Source: Gemmatimonadota bacterium (GTDB lineage Bacteria; Gemmatimonadota; Gemmatimonadetes; Longimicrobiales; Gaopeijiaceae). From it: a stretch of 64,000 bases of DNA. The stretch is taken from NCBI GenBank assembly GCA_003248075.1, contig QJYK01000280.1, forward strand, positions 1-64,000, in the 5' to 3' direction. Positions 7,612-18,500 of the stretch are shown here, one piece after another. The notes below the pieces were generated by a model. The model saw nothing but the letters and a program-made list of their open reading frames with translations. It made no database searches and was not told the origin of the DNA. Each line of letters starts with the position of its first letter. The stretch's first letter is position 1. The translations under genes were made by a program, and so were the position numbers.

Positions 7612-9978
7612 TCACTCCCGTGTCTTCAACACCGCTATCAGATCGAGGCGGTCCAGTCGCCGGCGTACGAGCAACCCGGAGAGCACGGCGGAGACCACCA
7701 CTACGGCGATCGCGCGGACGTACGTGCTGGCCGTCACCACCACCGGCATGCTGAACAGGTCGGATTCGAAGCGCTGGATCACGAGCCACGTGAGGAACCA
7801 TCCCAGCAGCACGCCGAGCGGAAGCGCGGCCGCGACCAGGATCGCCTGCTCGCCCAGGAGCATGCGCGCGACCTCACGCCGATCGAAGCCGAGCACGCGC
7901 AGGCTCGCCAGCTCGCGACCTCGCTCCGAGAGGGAGATGCGGGTCTGGTTGTATACGATGGCCATGACCAGGGCCATGCCCAGAACGAGCGTAGAGCCAA
8001 GCGCGATCGCAAAGCTCTGCTCGATCGTCTCCCTGAAGCCGCGGATCGTGAGCTCCCGCACCTGGATCCCCGCCACGGAGGGCGAGTGCTTGAGTGCCTC
8101 GTAGACGGCTGCGTCCGCCGCCTCGTCGATGCGGAGCCACGCCCCCGACGCCGTCGGCCCCTCTCCCAGCATCCTGTGGAGTGCCGCCTTCTCCATATAT
8201 CCCCCACCACCCATCAGCTCGTCGATGACGCCTGCGACGCGAACGTCATGGACCCGGCGGCGCCCCTCGACCACCTCCATGCGGACGCGGTCTCCGGGCT
8301 CAGCGTCGAGCTTCCGCGCCAACAATGCGCCCAGCACGACCCCGTCCGGCGTCGGCCGATGGACCACGGAGCGCGCGTCTACCATCCGGCGCAGCTTCGT
8401 GTCGACGTCGAGCCCGAGGATGACGCTGCGCTCCTCACGCGGACCGTGGGAGAACCGCACGGCCACGGTCCGGAACGGCTCGACAGCCAGCACGCCCGGC
8501 ATCCGCGCCAGCGCGTCCTCCGCGTTCCCCGAGCGCGTCTGATGGAAGTAGACCGCGACGTCCTCCCTTTGGACCCCGTCGAACTGCACCCGGGCGATGG
8601 TGTCGATCGCGTCGAACATGGAGAAGAGCGCCCCGAGGATCCCCAGGGACAGCCCGATCCCAGCGACCGTCGACAGAGACTTCAACCGCGTCCGCGACAG
8701 GTTGCGCACGATGATACGGCCCTCGGCCGAGAGCGCGCGCCAGAGCCGCGTGCGCTCCAGCGGTCCTTCCCGAAACACCGGCGGTGCGGGGGGAGCCATG
8801 GCGACGGCCGGGTGGAGCCGAGTTACGCTCATGGCCGCCCCCAGAGCACCCGTCACCCCGGTGAGCATCGCGATGCCCAGGCCCACCCCGACGACGCCCG
8901 GGTCGGGCGTGAAGCCCACCTCAGGGAACTGGAAGAACTGCGCGTAGACCACGGCCATCGCCTCCGCCATCCACAGGCCCAGCCCGGCGCCGACCAGCGA
9001 CCCGAGCACGACGGGGATGAGCGCGAGCTGGAGGTAGTGGAGGGCGAGCGCCGGGGGCGTGATACCGAACGCCTTCATGAGCCCGATCTGCTCCCTCTCC
9101 ATGCGCACGATGCGCAGCAGCGTCGAATGGAGCAGGAACGCCGTGACCACGAGAAACACCGCCGGGAAGAACGAGGCCGTGATCGTCGTCTCGTCGATCT
9201 CGCCCTCGAGGAACTCATGCGACACGTGGAGATCGCGGCCGTAGGCCCCCGCGTTCCCGTAAGGGTCGAGCAGCCGGTCGAGCGCCGCGATCACGCCGGC
9301 CTCGGAGGCCCCGGGCGACAGGTCGACCACGAGATCGTCGAACGCGCCCTCCATCTCGAAGGCCGTCTCCATCGCGGAGCGACTCATCCAGAGTGCCCCG
9401 AACCGCCGGTTGTCCGGGAAGATCTGTCCGTATCCGCTGATCTCGTAGATGAACTCGGGCGAGAGAGCCGTCCCGACCACCGTCAACGACTCGAGCCGTC
9501 CGTTGAGGATGGCGCCGAGGCGGTCGCCGACGCGCAACCCGTTGGCGCGGGCGAAGGCGACGCTGAGCACGACCTGGTCGCGCCGCCCCGAACTGGGTAG
9601 CCCGCCCTCACGAAGAGCCAGGCGGTTGAGCGGGGGCTCGCCCGCGTCCGGGAGCGACACGAGGCGGCCCGTGGCCGGCTCTGCGAGCCCCGGCACGTCC
9701 AGGAGGACGTCCTCGACCAGCCGGGGGTAGACCGCGGCGACCCCCTCGACCGCCGCGACCCGAGGCTCGAGCGAGAGCGGGGCGCGTGTCACGTGGGCGA
9801 AGACGTCGCCGAAGGCGTACTCCCGATAGTACCGCTCCTGCCCACCGCGCAGGTACCCGTGCATCGAGCGCAGCATGACGAACACGGACACCCCGCACGC
9901 GACGAGGACCAGGATCGCCGTGAGCTGACCCTTCGCGTGGACGGCGTCCCGGAGCACCTTGAGGTGGAGCGTCCTCAT
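7612..9978 (-). CDS. FtsX-like ABC transporter permease with two permease domains
   Basis: The tracked ORF starts at 10050, but the start MRTLHLKVLRDA at 9978 lies four bases after the ATPase stop and follows a GGTGAG ribosome site, giving 788 residues. It has an N-terminal helix (LTAILVLVACGVSVFVMLRS), a periplasmic domain, an FtsX helix block around residues 270-400, then a second copy with its own periplasmic domain and final helices (ILVAAALPLGVLLGWFLTWL). The neighbours supply the ATPase and adaptor, so this is the membrane part of a tripartite exporter. The substrate (drug, lipid or peptide) cannot be told. Confidence 0.9.
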   Translation of the reverse strand: MRTLHLKVLRDAVHAKGQLTAILVLVACGVSVFVMLRSMHGYLRGGQERYYREYAFGDVFAHVTRAPLSLEPRVAAVEGVAAVYPRLVEDVLLDVPGLAEPATGRLVSLPDAGEPPLNRLALREGGLPSSGRRDQVVLSVAFARANGLRVGDRLGAILNGRLESLTVVGTALSPEFIYEISGYGQIFPDNRRFGALWMSRSAMETAFEMEGAFDDLVVDLSPGASEAGVIAALDRLLDPYGNAGAYGRDLHVSHEFLEGEIDETTITASFFPAVFLVVTAFLLHSTLLRIVRMEREQIGLMKAFGITPPALALHYLQLALIPVVLGSLVGAGLGLWMAEAMAVVYAQFFQFPEVGFTPDPGVVGVGLGIAMLTGVTGALGAAMSVTRLHPAVAMAPPAPPVFREGPLERTRLWRALSAEGRIIVRNLSRTRLKSLSTVAGIGLSLGILGALFSMFDAIDTIARVQFDGVQREDVAVYFHQTRSGNAEDALARMPGVLAVEPFRTVAVRFSHGPREERSVILGLDVDTKLRRMVDARSVVHRPTPDGVVLGALLARKLDAEPGDRVRMEVVEGRRRVHDVRVAGVIDELMGGGGYMEKAALHRMLGEGPTASGAWLRIDEAADAAVYEALKHSPSVAGIQVRELTIRGFRETIEQSFAIALGSTLVLGMALVMAIVYNQTRISLSERGRELASLRVLGFDRREVARMLLGEQAILVAAALPLGVLLGWFLTWLVIQRFESDLFSMPVVVTASTYVRAIAVVVVSAVLSGLLVRRRLDRLDLIAVLKTRE

Positions 9979-9982
9979 CGGC

Positions 9983-10741
9983 TCACCATTCGATGTCGGC
10001 GGGGGACGCACGCACTGCGTTGCGCTCCTCACGGACGATGCGTCCGTCACGCAGACGCAGGATGCGGTCGCCCAGTGCGCCGATCGCTGCGTTGTGGGTC
10101 ACGATCACGGTGAGCGTCCCCGTCTCACGGTTCACGCGCTCCAGGACGTCGAGCACGATCTTGCCCGTCTCGTAGTCGAGGGAGCCCGTGGGCTCGTCGC
10201 ACAACAGGACGTCCGGTCGCTTGGCGATCGCTCTTGCGATGGCCACGCGCTGCTGCTCCCCACCCGAAAGCTGCGCCGGGAAGTGGTCGACGCGCTCGGA
10301 GAGCCCCACGAGTCCCAGGGCCTCCAGCGGGTCCATGGGGCGCTCGGCGATCTCCGTCACCAGACGGACGTTCTCCGCCGCGGTGAGGCTTGGAAGCAGG
10401 TTGAAGAATTGAAAGACGAACCCCACGTGCTCCCGTCGGAAGCGTGTGAGCTCCGCTTCGTCCGCGGCGCTGAGGTCATGGTCGTGGAATACGACGTGTC
10501 CGGAGGTGGGCACGTCCAGGCCCCCCAGGATGTTCAGCAGCGTCGACTTCCCGCTCCCCGACGGGCCGAGTACCACGACCATCTCTTCGGCCCACAGGTC
10601 GAGGTCCGTGGGCTCGAGCGCACGCACCTCCACCTCGCCCATGACGTAGACCTTCGTCAGGGCGCGCGCCCGGAACACGGGTCGCGCCGGCACAGCCGGC
10701 GGCCGGAACTCGAGCGGAGCCTGCATTCGGACCTCGACCAT
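9983..10741 (-). CDS. ABC transporter ATP-binding protein (MacB/LolD type)
   Basis: 252 residues with a complete nucleotide-binding domain: Walker [11 protein letters not shown]-loop [16 protein letters not shown], signature [14 protein letters not shown], Walker [14 protein letters not shown] and the H-loop THN. Helices and spacing match the LolD/MacB/FtsE subgroup that partners FtsX-like permeases. It is the first gene of the minus-strand operon ATPase, permease, adaptor, with gaps of four bases. The N-terminal 25 residues before the domain are Pro-rich and the ribosome site is weak, so the ATG at 10726 is an alternative start. Confidence 0.92.
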   Translation of the reverse strand: MVEVRMQAPLEFRPPAVPARPVFRARALTKVYVMGEVEVRALEPTDLDLWAEEMVVVLGPSGSGKSTLLNILGGLDVPTSGHVVFHDHDLSAADEAELTRFRREHVGFVFQFFNLLPSLTAAENVRLVTEIAERPMDPLEALGLVGLSERVDHFPAQLSGGEQQRVAIARAIAKRPDVLLCDEPTGSLDYETGKIVLDVLERVNRETGTLTVIVTHNAAIGALGDRILRLRDGRIVREERNAVRASPADIEW

Positions 10742-10929
10742 CCCCCGACCCCGGGGTGTGGAGGCGCGGCAGGTCGGGCGCCGGAGGTCGGCGTGGGGTC
10801 GCAGCCGGCCCGCCGAACGCCCGCCCGGTCCATGCTAGCTGGACCCGCGCCACCTCGTCTGTCGTCCGATGCCGGCTCCCCGAAGTGGGGAAAAGCCCGT
10901 CCGGCGCGCAGGTCCCGTAGGACCCGACG

Positions 10930-11880
10930 CGGACCAGCCTCTGTTGTCCTCCGTGGCGGACCCCGTTACGGTGCCGGTTCCGGACGGGGCGCAGCCCGAC
11001 ATCCCTTTGGAAGTCGTGGTCGAAGACCTGGGAAACCGAGGGGCTCTGGTCTCGACGGGTAGCCTCACGAGTGCCGATCTCCTCCGGAAGAACAGCTCCC
11101 CTCCCCGCCGGTTCCACATCGGAGCGTAGGCCCCGTCGGACGCGACTCGTCGCGCGTCGGACACTCGATCCCCTTCGACGCGCACCACATGGATCTCCCG
11201 TCGCAAGCCGTCCCACTCGCCGAAAGCGATCCACCTCCCGTCGGGAGATACCGTCGGCAATGAGTTGCCCAGGCCCAATCCGTCGCCGCCGGGGGTATCG
11301 GCCCCTCCGCTGGCGACGTCAAGGCGCCACAGGGGAATCGAGGCGGTGGTGAGCCTGTTGTTCGTGACCTGCCCGTCGGGGATCGCCGTTGTCTCCGCGA
11401 GGTAGAGCGTCCGACCGTCCGGCGACCAGTCGGTGTTGAATGGACCGGAGCGCCGGACCACCAAAGAGTCTCGCCCCGTTCCGTCCGCGTTCATGCGTCG
11501 GAGTCCATCTCCCGTTACGGCGATCCGCCGCCCATCCGGCGACCAGGACGGGGTGCGACCCTGGACCGGCAGCTCCTGCATCGAACAGTCGCCGAGGTCC
11601 AGAATGCCCACCGCCGCGCCTACCAGATCGACCGCCAGCGACCGGCCGTCGGGAGAGACCACCGCGTCCTCGCCTGCGACACCGCCGCACCCGGGCTCCT
11701 CCCGGCCCGGCCGGTCTACCCAGACCAGTGACGAAACGCCCCACCCTCCGCTGAGATGGACGAGGGTTCCGTCCGCAGATGCCCGGTACCCACCGCCCTG
11801 TGCGGGTTTGGGGATGTCCTGTTCGACGAACCCCTCCGCGAGTCCCGTCAACGCGAGCCGACTGAGATCGAACGGAGGAT
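10930..11880 (-). pseudogene. Decayed C-terminal half of a PD40/TolB-type Ser/Thr kinase
   Basis: The minus strand encodes recognisable WD40-like PD40 repeats: PFDLSRLALTG, SLVWVDRPGREEP, VVSPDGRSLAVD, SWSPDGRRIAVTG, TVSPDGRWIAFGEW. This series matches, from memory, the sensor region that follows the kinase domain in many Gemmatimonadota and Acidobacteria kinases. The kinase domain itself is absent; upstream sequence is low-complexity Arg/Pro translation. Near 11040 the family-like text leaves the main frame, continues as SVSQVFDHDFQRDVGLR in a second frame, and returns as PSGTGTVTGSATEDNRGW, so at least two frameshifts are present. I call it a pseudogene rather than the tracked 409-residue ORF. 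Confidence 0.7.
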
Positions 11881-12309
11881 GCCGATCACGGAGCCGGGCG
11901 TGCCGACCCCGGCTGCCGCGCGAGCGGCTCAAGAGGCGCCAAACTCGCAAGCCGAGTCGCCCCGGGAAACGGCGGACCGTCGGGCCGTCGAACGGGCCGA
12001 GAATGAAGGGATGCCCACGCGTCGAAGGTAGATTCCAGCACGGCAGCAGCGGTGGCGCGCGCAACGCGCACTCGGCCTTCCGCTAGCCAGAGCGGTGGCC
12101 CGTCCTTTCTGAGCGACGGCGGCGGATTCCGGTTGGCGAGGGGCCCGTGACGGAGAACCGGGGAACGCGAAGAGGTGACGATGTTCGCCGACGGAACCAC
12201 GCCCAACACCAGATCATGGTAGCTTCAGGAGGTTGTTCGAACGAAAGGAACGCGAGGAAAGACGTGCGCGGAGCCTTTTGGATTTCATTCCTGATGCCGC
12301 GGAGGTAGC
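11881..12309. other. Non-coding stretch, likely worn 5' end of the pseudogene
   Basis: About 430 bases with no frame that resembles a protein. The minus strand here would have carried the kinase domain of the adjacent pseudogene, but no HRD or DFG motif is visible. The last bases contain the GGAGG ribosome site of the small gene at 12310. Confidence 0.45.
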
Positions 12310-12471
12310 ATGGGGAGACGAGCGAACTACGGCTTCGAGAAGCGACAGCGAGAGCTCAAGAAACGGAAGAAGAACGAAGAGAAGGCCGAGAGAAAGCGCC
12401 AGGAGGCCATCGCCCAGGAAGAGCAGGAAGGTGCGGACACGCCCCTCGAGGACGCGTCCGACCACGACTGA
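12310..12471 (+). CDS. Small highly basic/acidic helical protein (53 residues)
   Basis: This gene is too short for the ORF track. ATG at 12310 follows GGAGG by four bases and runs to TGA at 12471. It reads MGRRANYGFEKRQRELKKRK, continues with a Lys/Glu/Arg-rich helix and ends in an acidic tail (DTPLEDASDHD). The opening NYGFEKRQRELKK is familiar to me from a widespread family of tiny uncharacterised bacterial proteins. It is monocistronic and convergent with the large glucan synthase. The role is unknown; the charge pattern would suit nucleic-acid or ribosome contact, but that is a guess. Confidence 0.75.
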   Translation: MGRRANYGFEKRQRELKKRKKNEEKAERKRQEAIAQEEQEGADTPLEDASDHD

Positions 12472-12558
12472 CCAGGCCACGCTGGCAGCCGCTCCGGTCG
12501 ATCCTGCCGTGATTCTCCCGGTTGTCGAGCGCGCAGGGGTCCTTGAGCCTGGCGCCCT

Positions 12559-15500
12559 TCAGCGCCGTCGCGGACTTCCGTCGGGCTGACTGCCGTCCGT
12601 CCCGGCACGCGGCCGATGTCCGGCAGCTTCGGGGAAGACGCTCGCCTCCACCCAGTGTTCCACGTGGTCGTCCACCAGCGGAATCCACGGGTGCTCCTGC
12701 TCCATGCCGTCGAGCGTCACGCGCGTTTCGAGGCTCGCGACGGTCCCGCCGAGGGGGACCTGGGTGACCGCGATATGGTACACCGTTTCCCGGTAGCGGT
12801 AATGGACCTTGAATCCGCTCCAGTGCGCGGGCAGGCAGGGCGCCAGGTGCAACCTGTCCATGTCGAGGCGTAGACCCAGCAGGGACTCCAGGATCAGCCG
12901 GTACATCCATCCCGCCGACCCCGTGTACCAGGTCCAGCCGCCCCGCCCCGCATGGGGCTCCACCGCGTAGACGTCGGCGGCGACGACGTACGGCTCCACC
13001 TTGTAGGTCTCGACGTCCTCCGGGGTGGCGGCGTGGTTCGCCGGATTGATCATGGTCGTCAGCTCCCATGCACGCGGCCCGTCGCCCAGTGCCGCGAACG
13101 CCATGGCGGCCCAGACGGCGCTGTGCGTGTACTGTCCCCCGTTCTCGCGCACGCCCGGCACGTAGCCCTTGATGTAGCCGGGTTCCACGTCCGAGTGATC
13201 GAACGGGGGATCGAGGAGCTGGATGAGCGCGTGCTCCCGGCGCACGAGCCTTTCGTCGACGGCCTTCATGGCCAGGCGCGCGCGCTCGGGATCGCCCGCC
13301 CCGGAGAGCACGGACCAGCTCTGCGAGATCGCGTCGATCCGACACTCGACGTTTTCCGCCGACCCGAGCGGCGTGCCGTCGTCGAACCAGGCGCGACGAT
13401 ACCAGGCGCCGTCCCACGCGCGCTGCTCGACGGCCTCCCTCAGGCGCGCACCCTCGGCAGCGCACCGGTCCGCGAAGGCCGGATCGCCGTGTAGTCGTGC
13501 GATCGCGGCGAACTGCCGCAGGACTTCGAACTGGAAGAAGCCCAGCCACACGCTCTCCCCCTTGCCCCCGGCGCCGACACGATTCATGCCGTCGTTCCAG
13601 TCGCCGGAGCCGATCAGCGGCAGGCCGTTCACGCCGGATACGAGCCCGCGTCCGATGGCACGCACGCAGTGGTCGTAAAGGCTCTCGACGGACGCGGACA
13701 CCTCGGGCAGATCGTAGTACGAGTCGTCGTCGGCTCCGAGCGGGCGCCCATCGAGGTAGTGGACGGGCGCGTGCAGCACGCCGGTGTCGCCGGTGCCGAG
13801 GACGTAGCGGCAGGTGGCGAGGGGCAGCCACAGGTAGTCGTCCGAGCAATGCGTGCGCACTCCCCTACCGGACGGCGGATGCCACCAATGCTGGACATCC
13901 CCTTCCGGGAACTGGCGCGCCGCGCACCGGAGGAGGTGGTGGCGCAGGAGCCCGGGCTCGGCGTGCAGCAGCGCCATCGCGTCCTGGAGCTGGTCGCGGA
14001 AGCCGAAGGCGCCGCCCGACTGGTAATAGCCGCTGCGGGCCCACAGGCGGCACGCCAGGGTCTGGTACACGAGCCAGCCGTTGGTGAGCACGTTGAGTGA
14101 CTGGTCCGGTGTCTCCACCTGCACCGCGCCCAGGGTGTGGTTCCAGCGCTGCCAGACCGCGTCCAGCGCCCGCTGCGCTGCGTTGGGGCCACGGAAGCGC
14201 GCCACCAGGTGGTGGACCTCCTCGCCTCCCGGCGAGCCCCCGAGACCCAGCCGGAAGGTGATCTCGCGTTCTTGCCCGTCGGCCAGATCGAAGGCGACCC
14301 GGATGGCCGCACAGGGGTCCAAGGCCGCGCCCACCTTACCGGAGAGGCCGGTCCGAGCCATCGCGGCCGGACGCTCCAGGCTGCCGTTGCGGCCGATGAA
14401 GTCCCTGCGGTCGCAGGTCGTGGTCCGGCGCGCGTCATCGACGTCGAAGAAGGCCACCCGGCCCGGGAATTCGGTGTTGTAGGCGTTGCGGGCGTAGATC
14501 GCACCGCTGGCGGGATCGACCTCGGTGGTCACGTACCTGGCCGAGTTCGCCGGGAGGTCGCCCAGCACCCACTCCACGTAGCCCGTGGCGGAGAGCCGGC
14601 GCGGCCTTCCGGACAGGTTCTGCACCCTCAGACGCGACAGCTTCACCGCCGCGTCGTGCGCGACGTAGACCCACAGCTCGGAGCGGATGCCGGACTCCGT
14701 GTGCTCGAAGACGCTGTAGCCGAAGCCGTGGCGGCTCACGTACGGGGTCGCGCCGCGCCGGGGGAGTGGCGTCGGTGACCAATACTGTCCGGTCTCCTCG
14801 TCGCGGACGTAGAAGGCTTCGCCGCCGCCGTCCGAAACGGGGTCGTTGTGCCAGGGCGTCAGCCGCAGCTCACGGGCGTTCTCACCCCAGGTATAGGCCT
14901 GACCGCTCTCCGAGACGACGCTCCCGAACGACGGATTGGCCAGGACGTTCGCCCAAGGGGCCGGCGTGAGCTGTTGGGGCGTGGTCGTGATGACGTACTC
15001 CCGGCCATCCGGGGTGAACCCCCCGATACCGTTGGAGAGGATCAAGTCGCGCCCTGGCACCTCGAAGGCCGCGGACGGCTCGGGGGCGGGAGACCGGCTC
15101 GGGACGAGTCGTGGCACCCGCGGGTCCACCGGTCGGGGGCGGTCCAGCTGTTCCAACAGGCTTCCTCGCGCGTCGGTGAGGATGACCCGGGCCACCGTGA
15201 GGAACAGCGTTCGGTCCTCCTCCGAGATCTGCTCCACCGGGCGGACGAAGATGCCTCCCGGCCGGTCGATCACCTGGGCCTGGATGCCTCCCGCCACCAG
15301 GCCCAGGATCCGGTCCTGCAGCGCCTGCCGGTAGCCTGCGCGGTCCTCGTTCCAGATCACCAGGTCCACCGACAGTCCCTTCAGGCGCCAGTAGGCGTGG
15401 GCCTGGATCAGGTGCCGCGCCAGCTCGAGGTTGGCACCGTCGCTGATGCGCAGGAGGACGATCGGCAGATCTCCGGAGATGGCATAGCCCCAGAGGTCCG

Positions 15501-18500
15501 ATTGCCCGCGACGGTTCTTCACGAGCTCGCTGCCATCGGCGCGCATCGCGGCATCGGCGTAGAGGACGGAGCTGGCCAGACGCGAGTAGAGCCGGGCGTC
15601 CGCCTCGGTCGCCTCGATCTGTCGCAGCACCACCCGGGCGTGGGTCCAGGCCAGCTCGAAGACGCGGTCGGCGAGGCGACGGTCCTGGTACTTCTCGACC
15701 AGGCCCATGGCCTCGTCACGGCTCCTGCCGATGCCGTAGACCAGATCGATGGTGGCCGATTGGTCGGGATCGAGCGTGATCCGACCGCGTATCGCCACTG
15801 CCGGATCCAAGACCGAGCCTTCGCTTCCGGACAGCGTCCCTCCGGCTTCCATCGCCAGTGGGGCCGCCGGAGTACGGGTCCGGCCGATGAAGCGCGAACG
15901 GTCCGTCTCGTAAGAGAACTCACCGGCGTCCGCGTCGTGCACGGCCATCACATGGAACATCCAGGGCGTCGCTTCCTCACGGGAGCGGGGCCGGCGCGTG
16001 CACAGGATGGCGCGACGTTCAGCCACGATCTCGGTCTGTACGAAGAGGTTGCTGAACGCCGGATGTAGCGTGTCTGCCGCGGGCTCGGCGAGCACGACCT
16101 CGGCGTAGCTCGTGACCTCGACGGCGCGGCGCTCCGTCGACCGGTTCGTGATGTGCACCCGGCGGAGCTCGATGTCGTCCTCGGGCGAAACCACGATTTC
16201 GGTGCGCGTCTCGAAGGGGCCGTCCCTGCGACGAAACTCCGCTCGCCCTTCCGAGAAGATCGCTTCGTAGTCATCGGCGTGGCGCGACATCGGCTGGTGT
16301 GCGATGGTCCAGGTCGAGCCGCCGTACAGATCGCGCAGGTAGCAGAACGTTCCCCAGGGGTCACGGGTGCCGTCTTCGCGCCAGCGGGTGACTGCCAGGT
16401 CGTTCCAGCGGCTGTATCCACCCCCGGCATTCGTGACCATGACCTGGTATCGGCCGTTCGACAGCAGCTGGACTTCCGGGATCGGCGTGTCCGGGGTGTT
16501 CAGAACCCTGTGCGGCATCTGCAGGGCATCCGCGCCGGTCTGCAGGCCGGTGCGCTCGGGCGTATGCGGATAGATGGCCGAGGCCCTGGGGATCCGCTCC
16601 TGGAGCAGCGGTACTGTGGCCCGGAGCAGGGGGTCCGACTCGAATCGCACCTGCATGCGGTCATCCAGCAACGCGGAGGCCAGGGCGAGCAGACTCATCC
16701 CCTGGTGATGAGCCATGTAGGAGCGGACCAAGGCGTGGGACTCCCCGCGTTGTCGGCGAGCGGGCGTGTAGTCCACGGCTTCGAAGAAGCCGAGCTGTCC
16801 TTCGGCCCCCATCGCTGCGAGGGCCTGGAGGTTACCACACGCCGCGTCCGGATCCACCATCAGCGCCAGGACCGAAGCGTACGGGGCGACGACGAGATCC
16901 TCCGCAAGCCCACGCTTGAGTCCCAGGCCCGGCACGCCGAACGCACGGTACTGGTAGTTGAGCGCTGCGTCCACCGTGTTGTAGCCGGACTCGGACATGC
17001 CCCAAGGCACGCCGCGCTGCCGGCCGTACTCGATCTGCCCCGCTACCGCCGCGCGAGCCGTCTGGTCGAGCAGCGTAGATGCGTAGGTCGGCATCACCAG
17101 CTGTGGCATCAGGTATTCGAACATCGAGCCGCCCCACGACAGCAGAAGGGGCTCCCCGGCAGCGGTCGTGAGCAGACGCCCTAGCGCGAACCAGCTTTCC
17201 TGGGGTAGTCGCCCCTGGGCGATCGCGACGAAGACGCAAAGGCGTGCCTCCGAGGCCAACAAGTCGTAGAAGCCTGCGTCCCGCCGTCGCTCGTCGACGT
17301 TGTAACCGATGCTCAACAGACGCGAGGTCTTGTCGTACAGGAAGTCGTATTCCACGTCCGCGAGTGCGGCGGCGTCTGCGACCAGCGCGTGGATGGCCGC
17401 GATTCGCTCCCGGGCCCGTGTCCTGCCCTGCTCCACGAGACGGCGCCGCTCCGCCAGGCGTTCCGCCCGGGCGGCCGTCGCTCCGTCGCCTCGCTGGCCG
17501 GCGAGCGGGCCCGGGGGTGTCGGATCGAGTCCCGCCAGGTCGCGCAGCGTGGGGATTCCCAGGGGCTCGGCCAGGCCGTCTACCGCGTCCGACGGGTCCG
17601 AAAGGCCGGCCCACGGCGCGAGAAAGTCGATCTCGTCCCGCGTCGCACCACATTGCCGGGAGAAGGCCCGGGCCCACTCGCCCGTCGGGCTCCCGGGCTC
17701 AAGTCCCTGGCTCGCCGCGATTTCCTCGGCGCGGGGCGCCAGTCCCTCGACCAGGCGTCGCGCCGCTGTGAGCGTGACCGGAGGGGCGCGTCGCGCGGAT
17801 TCGAGGTCCTCGCGGAGGCGCCTGATCGCCGTGCGGGGGTGGCCCTGCGCGCCCTCCTCCTCCAGGACCGAGAGCGTATCACCCAGGCCGTCGAGCCAAC
17901 CCGGCTCCAGGATCGGCCGGTCGAGCAGCGCCATCAGGCCGGGACGTAGGGTCAGCAGATGGCCTGCCAGGTTGCCGCTGTCCACGGTGGAGATGTACGC
18001 CGGGCGCAGCGGCTGTAGCGATCGCGTATCGTACCAGTTGTAGAAATGGCCGCGATGTCGTGCCAGCCCCCCCATCGTCTCAAGGGCTCGGGTCGTCCGG
18101 TCGAGCAGCTGTCCGGCCGGGATGTACCCGAAGTCGTGGGCGGACAGATTCGCGAGCAATGCCAGGCCCATGTTGGTCGGCGAGGTACGATGGGCCAGGG
18201 TGGGGTCACGGCTTTCCTGGTAGTTGTCGGGCGGCAGCCCGTGGTCGTCCTCGGTCACGCATTGCTCGAAGAACGCCCACGTCTTGCGGGCGATCCGGCG
18301 CAGGAAACGCGCCTGTTCGGCGCTCAGACGGGGCCGGCGGCGGATGAGGGGCAGGCTGAGCCACCAGGCGAGGACGGGGGAAGCCAGCCAGAGGAACAGG
18401 ATGGGTCCGGCCACGATCAGGGCCGCGGGCCGGAGCGCGGCCGCGACGATCGCTGTGCCCACCGCGAGCACCGGCGCGAAGGCCATGGAGCGAATCGTGC

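Noticed and set aside
7474-9600. 708-residue plus-strand ORF opposite the ABC exporter
   Set aside because: Antisense frame of a GC-rich gene, rich in His/Arg/Asp/Gln with no motif; the minus-strand permease and adaptor are clear.
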